Shown piece by piece: positions 8,873 through 18,098 of a stretch of 64,000 nucleotides of DNA (positions are counted from its first letter, which is position 1; every line of letters starts with the position of its first letter). The DNA lies in the NCBI RefSeq assembly GCF_000178955.2, contig NC_016631.1, forward strand, positions 3,906,001-3,970,000, given 5' to 3'. The notes below the pieces were generated by a model that searched no databases, was not told the origin of the DNA, and was given only the letters and a program-made list of their open reading frames with translations. Both the position numbers and the translations under genes were made by a program. This DNA is from Granulicella mallensis MP5ACTX8 (GTDB lineage Bacteria; Acidobacteriota; Terriglobia; Terriglobales; Acidobacteriaceae).

Positions 8873-11200
8873 TCAGTTTGACGATGACATGGAGGGCGGA
8901 GCCGCATTGGGATCGCTTCCCCACTCTTTATTCGGTAGCGGCCCCATGTTGAGGACAAGCTTGCCCCCCGCCTCGATATCGGAGTGACTGAACCAGGGTT
9001 TATTCCAGGCCTTCCCATTGAGCGTCGCGGACTGGATGTAGATGTTCTTCTCCGAGTTATGGTTCGCTACCATCTCGAAAGTTTTGCCGTTACCCATGTG
9101 CATGACCGTATGGGTAAAGAGAGGGCTCCCAAGGATGTAGTTCGGGCTGGAGGGATCGACGGTATAGAAGCCCATCGCGCTCATGACGTACCAGGAGGAA
9201 GTTGAGCCTTGGTCGTCCATGCCAGGGAACGCATAGCCTGTCTTATCGCTGCCGTACATCTCGCGGAGAATCCTGCGCACCAGGGCCTGCGTCTTCCAGG
9301 GCTGTCCGGCCCAGTCGTAGTAGTAAGCGGCCTGCTGGTCGGGTTGGTTCCCTTGAACATACTCGCCGACAAGCCCGGTGCAATCCCGACAGACACCCTT
9401 GGCCGTGTACGGAGTGCTGAAGAATTCGTCGAGCTTAGCGGCAAACTTCTCCCGGCCACCGAGCAGGTTCGCAAGGCCCTGTACGTCGTGCGGAACGAGC
9501 CAGAGCGTGGACCAGCCCGAAGCCTCCTTCATCATGAAGTTGTAGTAAGGCTCGCCGGGATCGAAGGGTGCAATCCACTTACCGTCTTCTGTCTTTCCGC
9601 GCACGAAACCGATGGAGGAATCGAAGACATTGCGGTAGTTCTGTGCACGCTTTAGAAACATCTCGTAGTCGGCCTGCTTGCCGAGCCGCTTCGCGTAGAT
9701 GGCCATGGCGTAGTCATCCCAGCTGTACTCGAGTGTGGTCGCCGCGCCTGCCTTGCCTCCGGCATAAGGCGGGCTGGGATTGCCGGGCGGGATGATATCG
9801 GAGATCCAGCCGTTCTTCATGTACTCGGCGAGATAACCGCGAGGGCCGGCCGGATCGGTGGCATTCTTGCGGAGATATTCGTAGGTTCCGGCCCAGTCGA
9901 AGTCGAGCCCGCGCTCCCAATCGCCGAGGTACATAAACACAGCGTTGTCGCCGTGAAAGGACGTCCCCATGTAACCGGACTCGCGCGCCATATCCAGCTG
10001 CGAGTGAAGGATATCGGTCTTTACCTTCGGCTCAAGAAGGGTAAGCAGAACAATCTGGTTCCTGCCGGTGTCCCAGAAAGGCACCTCGTTGTAGCGATCG
10101 TACGTAGCCGTCGTGACCGTACCGTCGCGGGTCACGAACGGCTCGCCCTTTTGCGCGACCAACCGGGGACTTGCGAAGGAATGCTGCAGGCACGAGTAAA
10201 ACAGCATCTTCTCTTTCTCCGAGCCACCCTCCACCTCGATCTGGTTGAGCTTAGCGGCCCAGGCGTCCTCGGCCTGACGATGCACGCGGTCAAAATCCCA
10301 ACCCGGGTCCTCGGATTGGAGGCGCTGCTCGGCTTGTTCGTAGCTCGTGCCGTGGGCGATCTTGACGAGGACCTGCTCGCCTGCGGTCGTTGTCAGGTCC
10401 AGATATGCGCCAGCGAAGGGCCCGGAGATCTTTGCTTGGCCCGCAACAACCTCTCTGCTGCCGAGGATCGACCCTTCTTCGCCCTTTTCTCCATTGCGAG
10501 GTGGGAACTGACGGAAGGTGCCGAAAGCGCTAAAGGGTTTTGAGAACTGAGCGACGAAGTAGGTATTGGCGTGATTGCGGCCACGCGCAAAGGAACCCCG
10601 GATGGTGTGGTCACCAACAACTTCGATGCTGCCGCCTGCCCACCCCAGGTCGAGCAGAAGATGGGATTGGCTGCTGTCGGGATAGGTGATGCGGTAGAGG
10701 CCGGTCCAGGTCGTGGCTGTGAGCTCTACGCCGGTCTTGAAGGTGTCGAGGAAGACGGAGTAATAGCCGGGGCTGGCATGCTCGCGGGCTTTGTCATAAA
10801 ACGATACGGTGCGCTGTGGAGGAACGGTCCAGTCGCCAACGACCGGCATGAGGATGGGTCCGCCGCGCTCGCCGCTCGAGAAGCCGACCATCGTGGGGTT
10901 GGGATAGTAGTAGGGAGCGGGAACGCCCGCCTGATAGCTCAGCGGAAAGTTCGCGTTGATAGGCCCGATGTCGGTCGCACTGTGAGGAAGCGCAGCGCCG
11001 GGCGAGGTGAAGCCAGAGTAGAGCTGTTCGCCGGCCGGAGGCGCATTGCCGATGAGCTTTGGATTGTCGAGCGGAGCCGTGCCGACAAGAGCGTTGGCGT
11101 AGTCGACAGGGCGCTTGCCTGCAGTCTGAGAGAACGCAACCGGTGCGAGGAGGATGAGGAGCGCAGTAGCTGCCGGGTAACGGCCATGGAAAATAAACAA
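8873..11200 (-). CDS. GH92 exo-alpha-mannosidase, secreted
   Basis: No ATG gives a sensible N-terminus. A TTG at 11200 has AGGAGA eight bases upstream and gives a clean signal peptide (FIFHGRYPAATALLILLAPVAFSQ), so it is chosen. The product is about 775 residues, typical of GH92. Family motifs are clear: GTAPLDNPKLIGNAPPAGEQ near the N-terminus, SFHGDNAVFMYLGDWERGLDF, GMDDQGSTSSWYVMSAMGFY, and the C-terminal block TFEMVANHNSEKNIYI with ATLNGKAW. GH92 enzymes are calcium-dependent inverting alpha-mannosidases acting on the ends of mannans or N-glycans. It lies 52 bases after the TonB receptor gene and presumably processes glycans for uptake by that receptor. Confidence 0.9.
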   Translation of the reverse strand: MFIFHGRYPAATALLILLAPVAFSQTAGKRPVDYANALVGTAPLDNPKLIGNAPPAGEQLYSGFTSPGAALPHSATDIGPINANFPLSYQAGVPAPYYYPNPTMVGFSSGERGGPILMPVVGDWTVPPQRTVSFYDKAREHASPGYYSVFLDTFKTGVELTATTWTGLYRITYPDSSQSHLLLDLGWAGGSIEVVGDHTIRGSFARGRNHANTYFVAQFSKPFSAFGTFRQFPPRNGEKGEEGSILGSREVVAGQAKISGPFAGAYLDLTTTAGEQVLVKIAHGTSYEQAEQRLQSEDPGWDFDRVHRQAEDAWAAKLNQIEVEGGSEKEKMLFYSCLQHSFASPRLVAQKGEPFVTRDGTVTTATYDRYNEVPFWDTGRNQIVLLTLLEPKVKTDILHSQLDMARESGYMGTSFHGDNAVFMYLGDWERGLDFDWAGTYEYLRKNATDPAGPRGYLAEYMKNGWISDIIPPGNPSPPYAGGKAGAATTLEYSWDDYAMAIYAKRLGKQADYEMFLKRAQNYRNVFDSSIGFVRGKTEDGKWIAPFDPGEPYYNFMMKEASGWSTLWLVPHDVQGLANLLGGREKFAAKLDEFFSTPYTAKGVCRDCTGLVGEYVQGNQPDQQAAYYYDWAGQPWKTQALVRRILREMYGSDKTGYAFPGMDDQGSTSSWYVMSAMGFYTVDPSSPNYILGSPLFTHTVMHMGNGKTFEMVANHNSEKNIYIQSATLNGKAWNKPWFSHSDIEAGGKLVLNMGPLPNKEWGSDPNAAPPSMSSSN

Positions 11201-11252
11201 GGGCAAATCTCCTGATGAAAGAGGGCTTGCGGATGAAGCTATGCAGGCGCGG

Positions 11253-14200
11253 TTACCACTGAACGCGCGCCGCAAGCTGGCCATTACGGGGGGTTCCTGA
11301 AACGCCGGTAACCTGACCAAAGGTTGTGTCGTTCGGGTTGGTGTCGGGTGAGTTGATGTAGTGGCGGTTGAACACGTTGTAGAACTCGGCGCGGATGGTG
11401 GCTTTGAAGCGACCCTCAGGGCCCATGGCAAAAGCCTTGCTCAGCGAAACACTCTCGCTGGCATCGCTGGCGAGACCCGGATTCCAGCGCCAGTGGTTGT
11501 AGTTGTAGGGCGTGTTGCCGAGAGTGCCCAGAGTCGGGGTTGTGAAGAGGCTGGGGCTGAAGTCCTGGTTGCGCGGATCTGAGGTATTGGCCAGGTCGAC
11601 GTAATGGCCATGGAAATGATTCTTGATATTGTCGGCTGTAACTCCGGGAGCGAAGTTGTCACGCTGATTTTGAAAGAAGAACGGATATTGCACAGGCGAG
11701 TTAACCGTCCCCATGGGACCGCCGGAGCCATAGGTGAGAGAGGATCCTACAGTCCAGCCGCCGACCGCTGCGTCAACCAAACGACCTTTCGACAGGAAGG
11801 CCTGACCGTTCCCGAACGGAAGCTGATAGGTAATGTAGCCGGTGACCACCTGGAGCTGATCGGTGCCCTGAACAAAGCCATGCGAAGCAGGAATGTCAGC
11901 CGCGCTTTGATAGCCGTACAGACCATTGCCGCCCGGTGCCGAGCGGTGAGCCAGGTTGCTGCCCTCGAGATGCGAGAGTGTGTAACTTATATCCACGTTC
12001 AGATTGTGTGAACTGCGTGCCTTAACCTCCGCGACGAAAGCATTGTAAGAACTCGAGCCAATCTGCTGGTCGGTCTCGAGCACAATTTTGTTGTTGAAGG
12101 AAGCGGCTTGAGGGATGGGAGCGATAGCCGCGTAAGCGGGACCGCTGAAACCCTGGTAAGGATAGGGAACACCGTCATTGGCGGCGTCGGCGGCACTACT
12201 GATCGTGTCGTTGATGTGGCCGGAGGTAAGCAGGTGGCTGTAGGTGTTGAAGTCGGGATAGTTGATGCCGACCGACTCGGAGTTATCGTGGAGGGCGCTT
12301 CCGAGGCTACCCATATATCGCGCATCGAGAATGATGTTCTTGGCCAGTTCGTACTGCACGCCCGCGTAAAAATTCTGCGCCCGGCCGAGGTGGAGCGTCT
12401 TAGGACTGATGTAAAAAGGAGCATCGTTGCCCATGCTCGTCTGGGTAATCGAGCGCTGCAGTAGAACAGTTGTTCCGGGATAGCCGTTCCCCCAGTTGAA
12501 GGCAGTAGAACCCGGAATGTTGTTAGGCACAATGTTGGTTCCGGTCCAGAACTCACCCTGCTGTGAGGGGAAGCCGTAGCCATAGCCCGCGTTGAACTCG
12601 CCGAGAGGCACGTAGTAAAGACCATAGCTCGCACGCACCAGCAGCTTGCTGGTGAGTTGGTAGGCACCGCCGAGGTGCGGCGCAAACTGCCGTAAGGTGT
12701 TATCGGTCTGGAAGGTAGAGCCGGAGTTTTGCGCGAAGGTCCAGGCACCCTTATAGCTGCCCCAAAGAGGATTCTGTTGGGTCAGGTCGAAGTTAGTCCA
12801 GTGACCGTCTTGCTGGTGACCGGCAAAGGTGAAGATCCAGGTAAGGCCAAGGTTGAGGGTAAGACGAGTATTGACCTTCCAGTCGTCCTGGGCGAAGGCG
12901 TTGATGTACTTCTGCCGCGGATACGTAGGCTCAGGAACGTTCTGCGACGCTGACTGCACATCTCCGAGCAGGAGATTGGCGAAGGCACTCCCAACATAAG
13001 GCGTCAGCGAGGTGTCGGTGGGGCCGCCGGTCACGTTGCTGAAGTTGTAGTTCTGAATGTTGCCGCCAGAGTTGGAGTTCAGGCCTTGGAGAAACACCTG
13101 GCCGCCGAACTTGTACGAGTGGTTGCCATGCTGCCAGGCCACCGTGTCCTGAAAATGGTAGCCGTAATAGTTTTGATAGGAGTCTACGGACGTGCCGAGA
13201 TTCTGCTCCCCGACACCGTTGCTGCTGCTGAAGCCGATTGTTGGAAACGCTGTGCTGTCGGAGTTGAATCCATAGACTGAGGCACTGGCAACCTGGTTCA
13301 CTGGCACCTGGGTGTACTGTGTCGAGGAGTAGCCGACACCGAAGGTGTTCAGCAGGTTGGGCGTGATCGTGTAATTATCCACCACGCGCGCAATGAAGTT
13401 TGGCGTGTTGTTACTCCACTCCTGGCTCAACGGGCCGGGATCGCTGAGGGTGCTCACCAGGCCGCCGCCGGTTACACTGACCCACTTCACATAATCGAAC
13501 GAAGCGCTCAGATGATGAGCGGTCGAAAAGTTGTGGTCTAGCTTGACATCAAAGGACCGCTTGGTTTCGCTCGGCGTGTTACTCACAACAGTCGGGTAGT
13601 TGTTGTAGATGCGGCTGTTCAGAGTCGGCTTGTAATATTTTTGGTAAATTCCGATGATATTTTGCGTCTGAGCGCTAGTGAAGCGGCCAGACGGAATCAC
13701 GTTGTTGGCGAACGGCGTGGCGCAGGTCTGTCCGTTAACAACCTTCTGCGTCTGCGGATCGAAGATCTGCCCGTACTGATACGGAAGGCCGGTACAGGGA
13801 TTGATAAATGCGGCGCCTGTGGCTGCATTGACAACGTTGCCCTGCTGGGTACCTCCGGTCAGCAGCTCGCTGAAATCCCCGGTGAGCATCCGTGCCGTGG
13901 GGACGGTGGTGCTATTGGGGTTCAGTGTGTCATTGGTCTGGCTGTAGTACTCGTAGTCTCCGAAGAGGAAGGTACGGTTCTTCCACAGAGGCCCCCCGAG
14001 GCTGCCCCCGTAATCGTTGAACCGGTCGCGCGGACGAGAGTTGCTGCGGATGCAGGTCGCATCGTTGGAGGCACAACCGGCGAGAAAGTAATTGTTCTGC
14101 CACGAGTTTGCGTTGAGAGCTTCGTTCTGAAGGAACTCGAAGGCGCTGCCATGGATCTTGTTGCTTCCGGATTTGAGCTCGAAAAGCAGGACACCGCCGC

Positions 14201-14906
14201 CGGTACTACCGAGTTCGGCGCTGGCATTGCCCGTCATGACCTGAGTCTCAGCGATGGCTTCCAGGCCGGGGGTAGCGATGGCTCCCTGAGGTCCGGCGCC
14301 GGCGTCCACGCCATCGACGTAGGCCGTGTTGGTCCAGGAGTTGGCGCCTCCGAGATACAAGGTGCTGTAGACCTGGTTCCCTGAGATACCGGACTTGGCG
14401 GCGCTCGGAGTACTCTGCACCAGCAGTTGCACGGCGTCGCGGCCGTTGGTGGCATTCAGAGGCAGGTCGCGAAGCGCTTCCTCTTCGAGCGTGTTCGTGA
14501 TGGTCGATGTGTCCGATTCGAGCAACTGCGGAGCGGCACTGACCGAGACAACTTCGTTGGAGGAGCCGATCTCCATGCTCACATCAAGGGCCTGGACCTG
14601 CGTGGCGACGAGATGAACGGAGGACTTCGAGTCTTTGAAGCCCTTGTGACTCATCTGGACGCTGTAATCGCCGATCGGAAGACCCGTAATGCTGTAGACC
14701 CCGGCGGCATTGGTGAGACTGGTAAACGTCGCTCCTGTATTGGCGTCTTTAACGATAACGTTAACACCCGAAATCAAAGCTCCGGTCGAATCGGACACAT
14801 GTCCCGTCACCGTGGCTCGATCGGCTTGAGCGAACAGCACTCCTGTGCACAAGAATGCCTGTAAAAGAAACGTGCCAAAACCCTGAAATTTTCTTGGTAA
14901 ATGCAT
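11253..14906 (-). CDS. TonB-dependent (Oar-like) outer-membrane receptor
   Basis: The start at 14906 (MHLPRKFQGFGTFLLQAFLCTGVLFAQA) gives a signal peptide and has GGAG ten bases upstream. Residues about 30-120 form a carboxypeptidase-regulatory-like domain (ATVTGHVSDSTGALISGVNV, GVYSITGLPIGDYSVQMSHKGF). A plug-like region follows (RDLPLNATNGRDAVQLL), then a long outer-membrane barrel of about 900 residues with many aromatic strands and the C-terminal strand GQLAARVQW. Length (1217) and layout are those of the Oar-like receptors abundant in Terriglobia. Its place ahead of a GH92 enzyme suggests an oligosaccharide ligand, probably a mannan fragment. Confidence 0.9.
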   Translation of the reverse strand: MHLPRKFQGFGTFLLQAFLCTGVLFAQADRATVTGHVSDSTGALISGVNVIVKDANTGATFTSLTNAAGVYSITGLPIGDYSVQMSHKGFKDSKSSVHLVATQVQALDVSMEIGSSNEVVSVSAAPQLLESDTSTITNTLEEEALRDLPLNATNGRDAVQLLVQSTPSAAKSGISGNQVYSTLYLGGANSWTNTAYVDGVDAGAGPQGAIATPGLEAIAETQVMTGNASAELGSTGGGVLLFELKSGSNKIHGSAFEFLQNEALNANSWQNNYFLAGCASNDATCIRSNSRPRDRFNDYGGSLGGPLWKNRTFLFGDYEYYSQTNDTLNPNSTTVPTARMLTGDFSELLTGGTQQGNVVNAATGAAFINPCTGLPYQYGQIFDPQTQKVVNGQTCATPFANNVIPSGRFTSAQTQNIIGIYQKYYKPTLNSRIYNNYPTVVSNTPSETKRSFDVKLDHNFSTAHHLSASFDYVKWVSVTGGGLVSTLSDPGPLSQEWSNNTPNFIARVVDNYTITPNLLNTFGVGYSSTQYTQVPVNQVASASVYGFNSDSTAFPTIGFSSSNGVGEQNLGTSVDSYQNYYGYHFQDTVAWQHGNHSYKFGGQVFLQGLNSNSGGNIQNYNFSNVTGGPTDTSLTPYVGSAFANLLLGDVQSASQNVPEPTYPRQKYINAFAQDDWKVNTRLTLNLGLTWIFTFAGHQQDGHWTNFDLTQQNPLWGSYKGAWTFAQNSGSTFQTDNTLRQFAPHLGGAYQLTSKLLVRASYGLYYVPLGEFNAGYGYGFPSQQGEFWTGTNIVPNNIPGSTAFNWGNGYPGTTVLLQRSITQTSMGNDAPFYISPKTLHLGRAQNFYAGVQYELAKNIILDARYMGSLGSALHDNSESVGINYPDFNTYSHLLTSGHINDTISSAADAANDGVPYPYQGFSGPAYAAIAPIPQAASFNNKIVLETDQQIGSSSYNAFVAEVKARSSHNLNVDISYTLSHLEGSNLAHRSAPGGNGLYGYQSAADIPASHGFVQGTDQLQVVTGYITYQLPFGNGQAFLSKGRLVDAAVGGWTVGSSLTYGSGGPMGTVNSPVQYPFFFQNQRDNFAPGVTADNIKNHFHGHYVDLANTSDPRNQDFSPSLFTTPTLGTLGNTPYNYNHWRWNPGLASDASESVSLSKAFAMGPEGRFKATIRAEFYNVFNRHYINSPDTNPNDTTFGQVTGVSGTPRNGQLAARVQW

Positions 14907-15055
14907 TTATGCAAATCTCCTCGCGAGCCAGCAGCATCGTGCTAGAAACACATCGGGGAAAACGCCCCGCACAGGATTGCAATTTACGCAAGAAGATCAG
15001 GCCCAACTGCCACTACTCAAATCCAATTTGTGATCGATAACATTTGGCAAAAAGG

Positions 15056-15092
15056 GTTATATGTCCGTTGACACAGGGCTGTCAAGCGCTTT
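15056..15092 (-). promoter_or_regulatory. Sigma-70 promoter with LacI-type operator for the TonB/GH92 operon
   Basis: On the minus strand TTGACA (15080-15085) and TATAAC (15056-15061) are separated by 18 bases, about 140 bases upstream of the receptor gene. The -35 hexamer overlaps the palindrome AAGCGCTT (15084-15091, extended TGAAAGCGCTTGACA), which is the usual core of LacI/GalR-family operators. A repressor bound there would block RNA polymerase. No LacI-family gene is in the window. Confidence 0.6.
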
Positions 15093-15253
15093 CAGAAATT
15101 GTTTGCCATTTGGGTTGTAGATTGAATGCCGCTATCGGGGAGCACTGGGAATAAGGTCGCACCAAAGTGGCACCATCGCATCGAGACAAGCTTGCTAAAA
15201 TCTGGGTTGCAAAGAAGCCGTGACAACGAAGTTGTAGCTGAGGCGCATGACTT

Positions 15254-15376
15254 TCAGTGACCGCTCGAAGACCCTCGAGCCTCTGCTGTGCCGAGATACA
15301 GCAGGCGTCGATAGCAGAAGAATGTCACGAAGTACAGATCACCCGACCGCTGGTACCGCACAAGGTCTTCACCATG
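15254..15376 (-). pseudogene. N-terminal fragment of a RAYT (REP-associated tyrosine) transposase
   Basis: About 40 codons read GEDLVRYQRSGDLYFVTFFCY then RRLLYLGTAEAR before a stop. This matches the recognised start of RAYT/Y1 transposases of the IS200-like superfamily (RYQ-x-G-DLHFVTF-CY-R). The catalytic HUH motif and tyrosine are absent, so it is a remnant. A REP-like hairpin lies 45 bases away. Confidence 0.65.
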
Positions 15377-15420
15377 CCGAGCAGTGTAAACTGCGGTGTT
15401 ACTCCTGAACATCCTACAAA

Positions 15421-15446
15421 CCCACATCTCAAAAACGAGATGTGGG
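15421..15446. repeat. REP-like hairpin
   Basis: CCCACATCTC (15421-15430) and GAGATGTGGG (15437-15446) form a perfect 10-bp stem around AAAAAC. It lies beside a RAYT transposase remnant, as REP elements often do. It also lies in the 5' leader of the next gene and could act as an attenuator, though no U-run follows. Confidence 0.55.
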
Positions 15447-15491
15447 ACACCCACCACCCGCCCTCCCCTCAAGCCCTCGCAGGAGTCTCCG

Positions 15492-16658
15492 ATGCACAAG
15501 CACAATTTCGTTCTCGCTCTTATCCTCATCGCCGCGCCCATCCTTCGCGCGCAGACAGCCAGCCCGCTCCACCCCGAGCAGCACGAGTTCGTCCTGCACA
15601 ACTTCAAGACCGAGTCCGGCGTCGTGCTTCCTGAAGCGCGCATCGTCTATGGCACCTACGGTCAGCTCGATGCTGCGGGCGACAACGCCATCCTGCTCCC
15701 ATCGCACTACATGGCCAGGCTCACCGGCTATGAGTGGCTCATGAAGACCCCTGACTACCCTAACGGCGCTCTCGACACCACAAAGCTCTTCCTCATCACC
15801 TCCGAGCTCTTCGGGAACGGCCGCTCCTCTTCGCCCAGCAATACGCCCGAACCATTCCACGGCCCACGCTTCCCTGTAATGACCATCCGGGACAACGTCA
15901 ACGCCGTGCACCAGATGCTCACCGAGCAACTGCACATCAAGCACCTGCGTGCCGTCATCGGCTTCTCCATGGGAGCGCAACAGGCATTTCAGTGGGCTGT
16001 CAGTTATCCCACCTACATGGACCGCATCGTCGCCACCTCCGGCACGGCGAAGACCTATGGCCATGGCATCGTCCGCCTCGAAGGCCAGATCGCGGCGATT
16101 ACCGCTGACTCCACCTTCAATCACGGCGACTACACAGCGCCCCCGCAAAAGGGCCTCGAAGCCTTCGGTGTCGTCTGGCTCGGCTGGCTGCACTCGCAGG
16201 AATGGTGGCGTCAGGAGCTGTGGCGTAGCCCCGATCGCCCCAACCTCACGCTCCAGCAGGTCATCGACAACGCGCGTCACAACTTCATTCCCGGAGCCGA
16301 CGCCAACAACCTCATCCTGCAGTGCCGCACCTGGGAGGCGAACAACGTTGGCTACACTCCCGCCTCCGCCGCCGGCACGCCACCCTCTGAAGTCCACCCA
16401 GCCTTCAACGGCGACGAGAAGAAGGCACTCGCCTCCATCAAAGTTCCCGTGCTTTACATGCCCTCGGCAACAGATCTCTACTTCCCTGTCACTGACGCTC
16501 GCTACGAAGCGCAGTACATTCCAGGTGTAACGCTGCTCCCCATTCCCTCCCTGTGGGGCCATCCGGCCGGAGCAGGCGCTAGTCCAGCCGATAAGGACTT
16601 CCTGAACAAGAACATCACAGCCTTCCTCGCGGGCGAGACCATCGCGACAGACAAATAA
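15492..16658 (+). CDS. Secreted MetX-like alpha/beta hydrolase
   Basis: ATG at 15492 has AGGAG six bases upstream and gives a signal peptide (MHKHNFVLALILIAAPILRAQ). The 388-residue product follows the homoserine O-acetyltransferase (MetX) branch of alpha/beta hydrolases: GVVLPEARIVYGTYGQLDAAGDN, LITSELFGNGRSSSPSN, then the nucleophile elbow GFSMGAQQAFQWAVSYP, and near the end the acid segment PVLYMPSATDLYFPV and GHPAGAG. Real MetX is cytoplasmic, so the signal peptide argues for another acyl transfer or ester hydrolysis in the periplasm. It lies between two mannan-related gene groups. Confidence 0.75.
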   Translation: MHKHNFVLALILIAAPILRAQTASPLHPEQHEFVLHNFKTESGVVLPEARIVYGTYGQLDAAGDNAILLPSHYMARLTGYEWLMKTPDYPNGALDTTKLFLITSELFGNGRSSSPSNTPEPFHGPRFPVMTIRDNVNAVHQMLTEQLHIKHLRAVIGFSMGAQQAFQWAVSYPTYMDRIVATSGTAKTYGHGIVRLEGQIAAITADSTFNHGDYTAPPQKGLEAFGVVWLGWLHSQEWWRQELWRSPDRPNLTLQQVIDNARHNFIPGADANNLILQCRTWEANNVGYTPASAAGTPPSEVHPAFNGDEKKALASIKVPVLYMPSATDLYFPVTDARYEAQYIPGVTLLPIPSLWGHPAGAGASPADKDFLNKNITAFLAGETIATDK

Positions 16659-16745
16659 TTCTCACCAGACAAAGAGAGCATTACCGCGCCGCTGCAATCC
16701 CATCGGAGACAGAGCGATCACGCATAGCGGTTATAAGATCAAAAA

Positions 16746-17831
16746 ATGCGATTTCACCTCACCGCCCTCTTTGTTTTGGTCTCTCTTGTTTTGCCAGGTC
16801 TGGCACAAACGCAAGTGAAGCGCTCACAAACGGCAGACAGGTCGCAACATGTCCACGCAACAGCCCGCGTACTCGCAGAAACCTATGATGAGAACACCGG
16901 CCTCTTTCGCGGCACCGGCTGGTGGAACTCCGCCAACGGCATCTCCGCTCTCGTCGAAGCCGCCCGCGTGCTCCATGCCACCGAATTCGACGCTATCTTC
17001 CAGACCACTTTTAGCGCAGCGCAACACCAAGCTCCCGGCTTTCGGAATGAGTTCTACGACGACGAGGGTTGGTGGGCGCTCGCATGGCTGGATGTCTATG
17101 ATCTCCGCGGTGACAGACGCAATCTAGAGATGTCGAAATCGATCTTCGACGATATGACGACCGGCTGGTCGGACACGTGTGGAGGAGGCATCTGGTGGAA
17201 GAAGAACGTGCGTTACAAGAACGCCATTGCCAATGAGCTCTTTCTGTCCGTCGCCGTGCGCCTTGCCGCTGCCACATCCGGCCAGGACCGTGCCCGGTAT
17301 CTTGATTGGGCACAGAAAGAGGAACGCTGGTTCGTGAACTCCGGCATGATCAACGATCAGGGTCTTATCAACGATGGTCTTGACTCTGCCTGCCACAACA
17401 ATCACGCGACTACGTGGACCTACAACCAGGGCGTTGTCTTATCCGGACTCTCAGGGCTGTCCAAACTCACGCATGATCCCGCGCCTTTGCAGCTCGCCGA
17501 CCACATAGCAGCAGCCGTGGGACGGCAACTCGTCGATGCCCATGGCGTCTTGCACGATCCGTGCGAGCCGAACTGCGGAGGCGATGGTATACAGTTCAAA
17601 GGAATTTTGGTGAGGAATCTCGTCACGCTTCAGCAAGCTCACCCATCGCCTGAGATCGTCACGTTGCTCGATCAAAACGCGGAGAGCCTTTGGAGGAATG
17701 CCAGAACAGAAAATGGGCATTTCTCGGTGAACTGGGCCGGCCCGCCGCAGGATAGCGGAACAGGCAGCCTGATCTCTGCCTTAGACGCCTTGGCATCTCA
17801 AGTCCTCGTTGAGCAGCCAAAGAGACGATAG
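16746..17831 (+). CDS. GH76 endo-alpha-1,6-mannanase, secreted
   Basis: ATG at 16746 gives a signal peptide (FHLTALFVLVSLVLPGLAQ). No ribosome binding site is visible and TATAAG lies ten bases upstream, so the mRNA might be leaderless. The 361-residue product is an (alpha/alpha)6-type enzyme with GH76 landmarks: GWWNSANGISALVEAARV, the DD pair in EFYDDEGWWALAWLDVYD (catalytic aspartates), CGGGIWWKKNVRYKNAIANELFL and TWTYNQGVVLSGL. GH76 cleaves alpha-1,6-mannan backbones. With GH92 nearby this suggests degradation of yeast-like mannan. Confidence 0.88.
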   Translation: MRFHLTALFVLVSLVLPGLAQTQVKRSQTADRSQHVHATARVLAETYDENTGLFRGTGWWNSANGISALVEAARVLHATEFDAIFQTTFSAAQHQAPGFRNEFYDDEGWWALAWLDVYDLRGDRRNLEMSKSIFDDMTTGWSDTCGGGIWWKKNVRYKNAIANELFLSVAVRLAAATSGQDRARYLDWAQKEERWFVNSGMINDQGLINDGLDSACHNNHATTWTYNQGVVLSGLSGLSKLTHDPAPLQLADHIAAAVGRQLVDAHGVLHDPCEPNCGGDGIQFKGILVRNLVTLQQAHPSPEIVTLLDQNAESLWRNARTENGHFSVNWAGPPQDSGTGSLISALDALASQVLVEQPKRR

Positions 17832-17997
17832 CTCTGCTGAACAGCTAGTTGCACCCAGGTTCTGGGTCTACGAGTATCTGTTCGCCAGGCAGGATAGAGC
17901 CAACATTGACGACGATGAACTGGTGGAGTTCCGCAAGCTGGTGAAGGCTTATGGCGGAATCACCCCGAAACAGATCAATCGACTTCTACAAGATTGA
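17809..17997 (+). CDS. Small hypothetical protein
   Basis: A 62-codon frame starts at TTG 17809, overlapping the end of the GH76 gene. The second half (RANIDDDELVEFRKLVKAYG then GITPKQINRLLQD) looks like a real helical protein. There is no strong ribosome binding site and the start is uncertain. It may be a translationally coupled small protein or the remnant of a longer gene. Confidence 0.3.
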   Translation: MSSQRDDSSAEQLVAPRFWVYEYLFARQDRANIDDDELVEFRKLVKAYGGITPKQINRLLQD

Positions 17998-18098
17998 AAC
18001 CCATCTGCACCCAAGGCCGATTTCACCTTTGCCTCCAGCTCAGTGTTCAATAGTTCATTCTGGCTATTTCTGAACGTTACTCGCGATCTAACACCTCG

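Noticed and set aside
13641..14384. Plus-strand frame opposite the TonB receptor
   Set aside because: No domain and no ribosome binding site; the receptor frame accounts for the sequence.
15429..16562. Long minus-strand frame opposite the MetX-like gene
   Set aside because: It is a GC-skew shadow of the plus-strand gene, whose motifs are clear.
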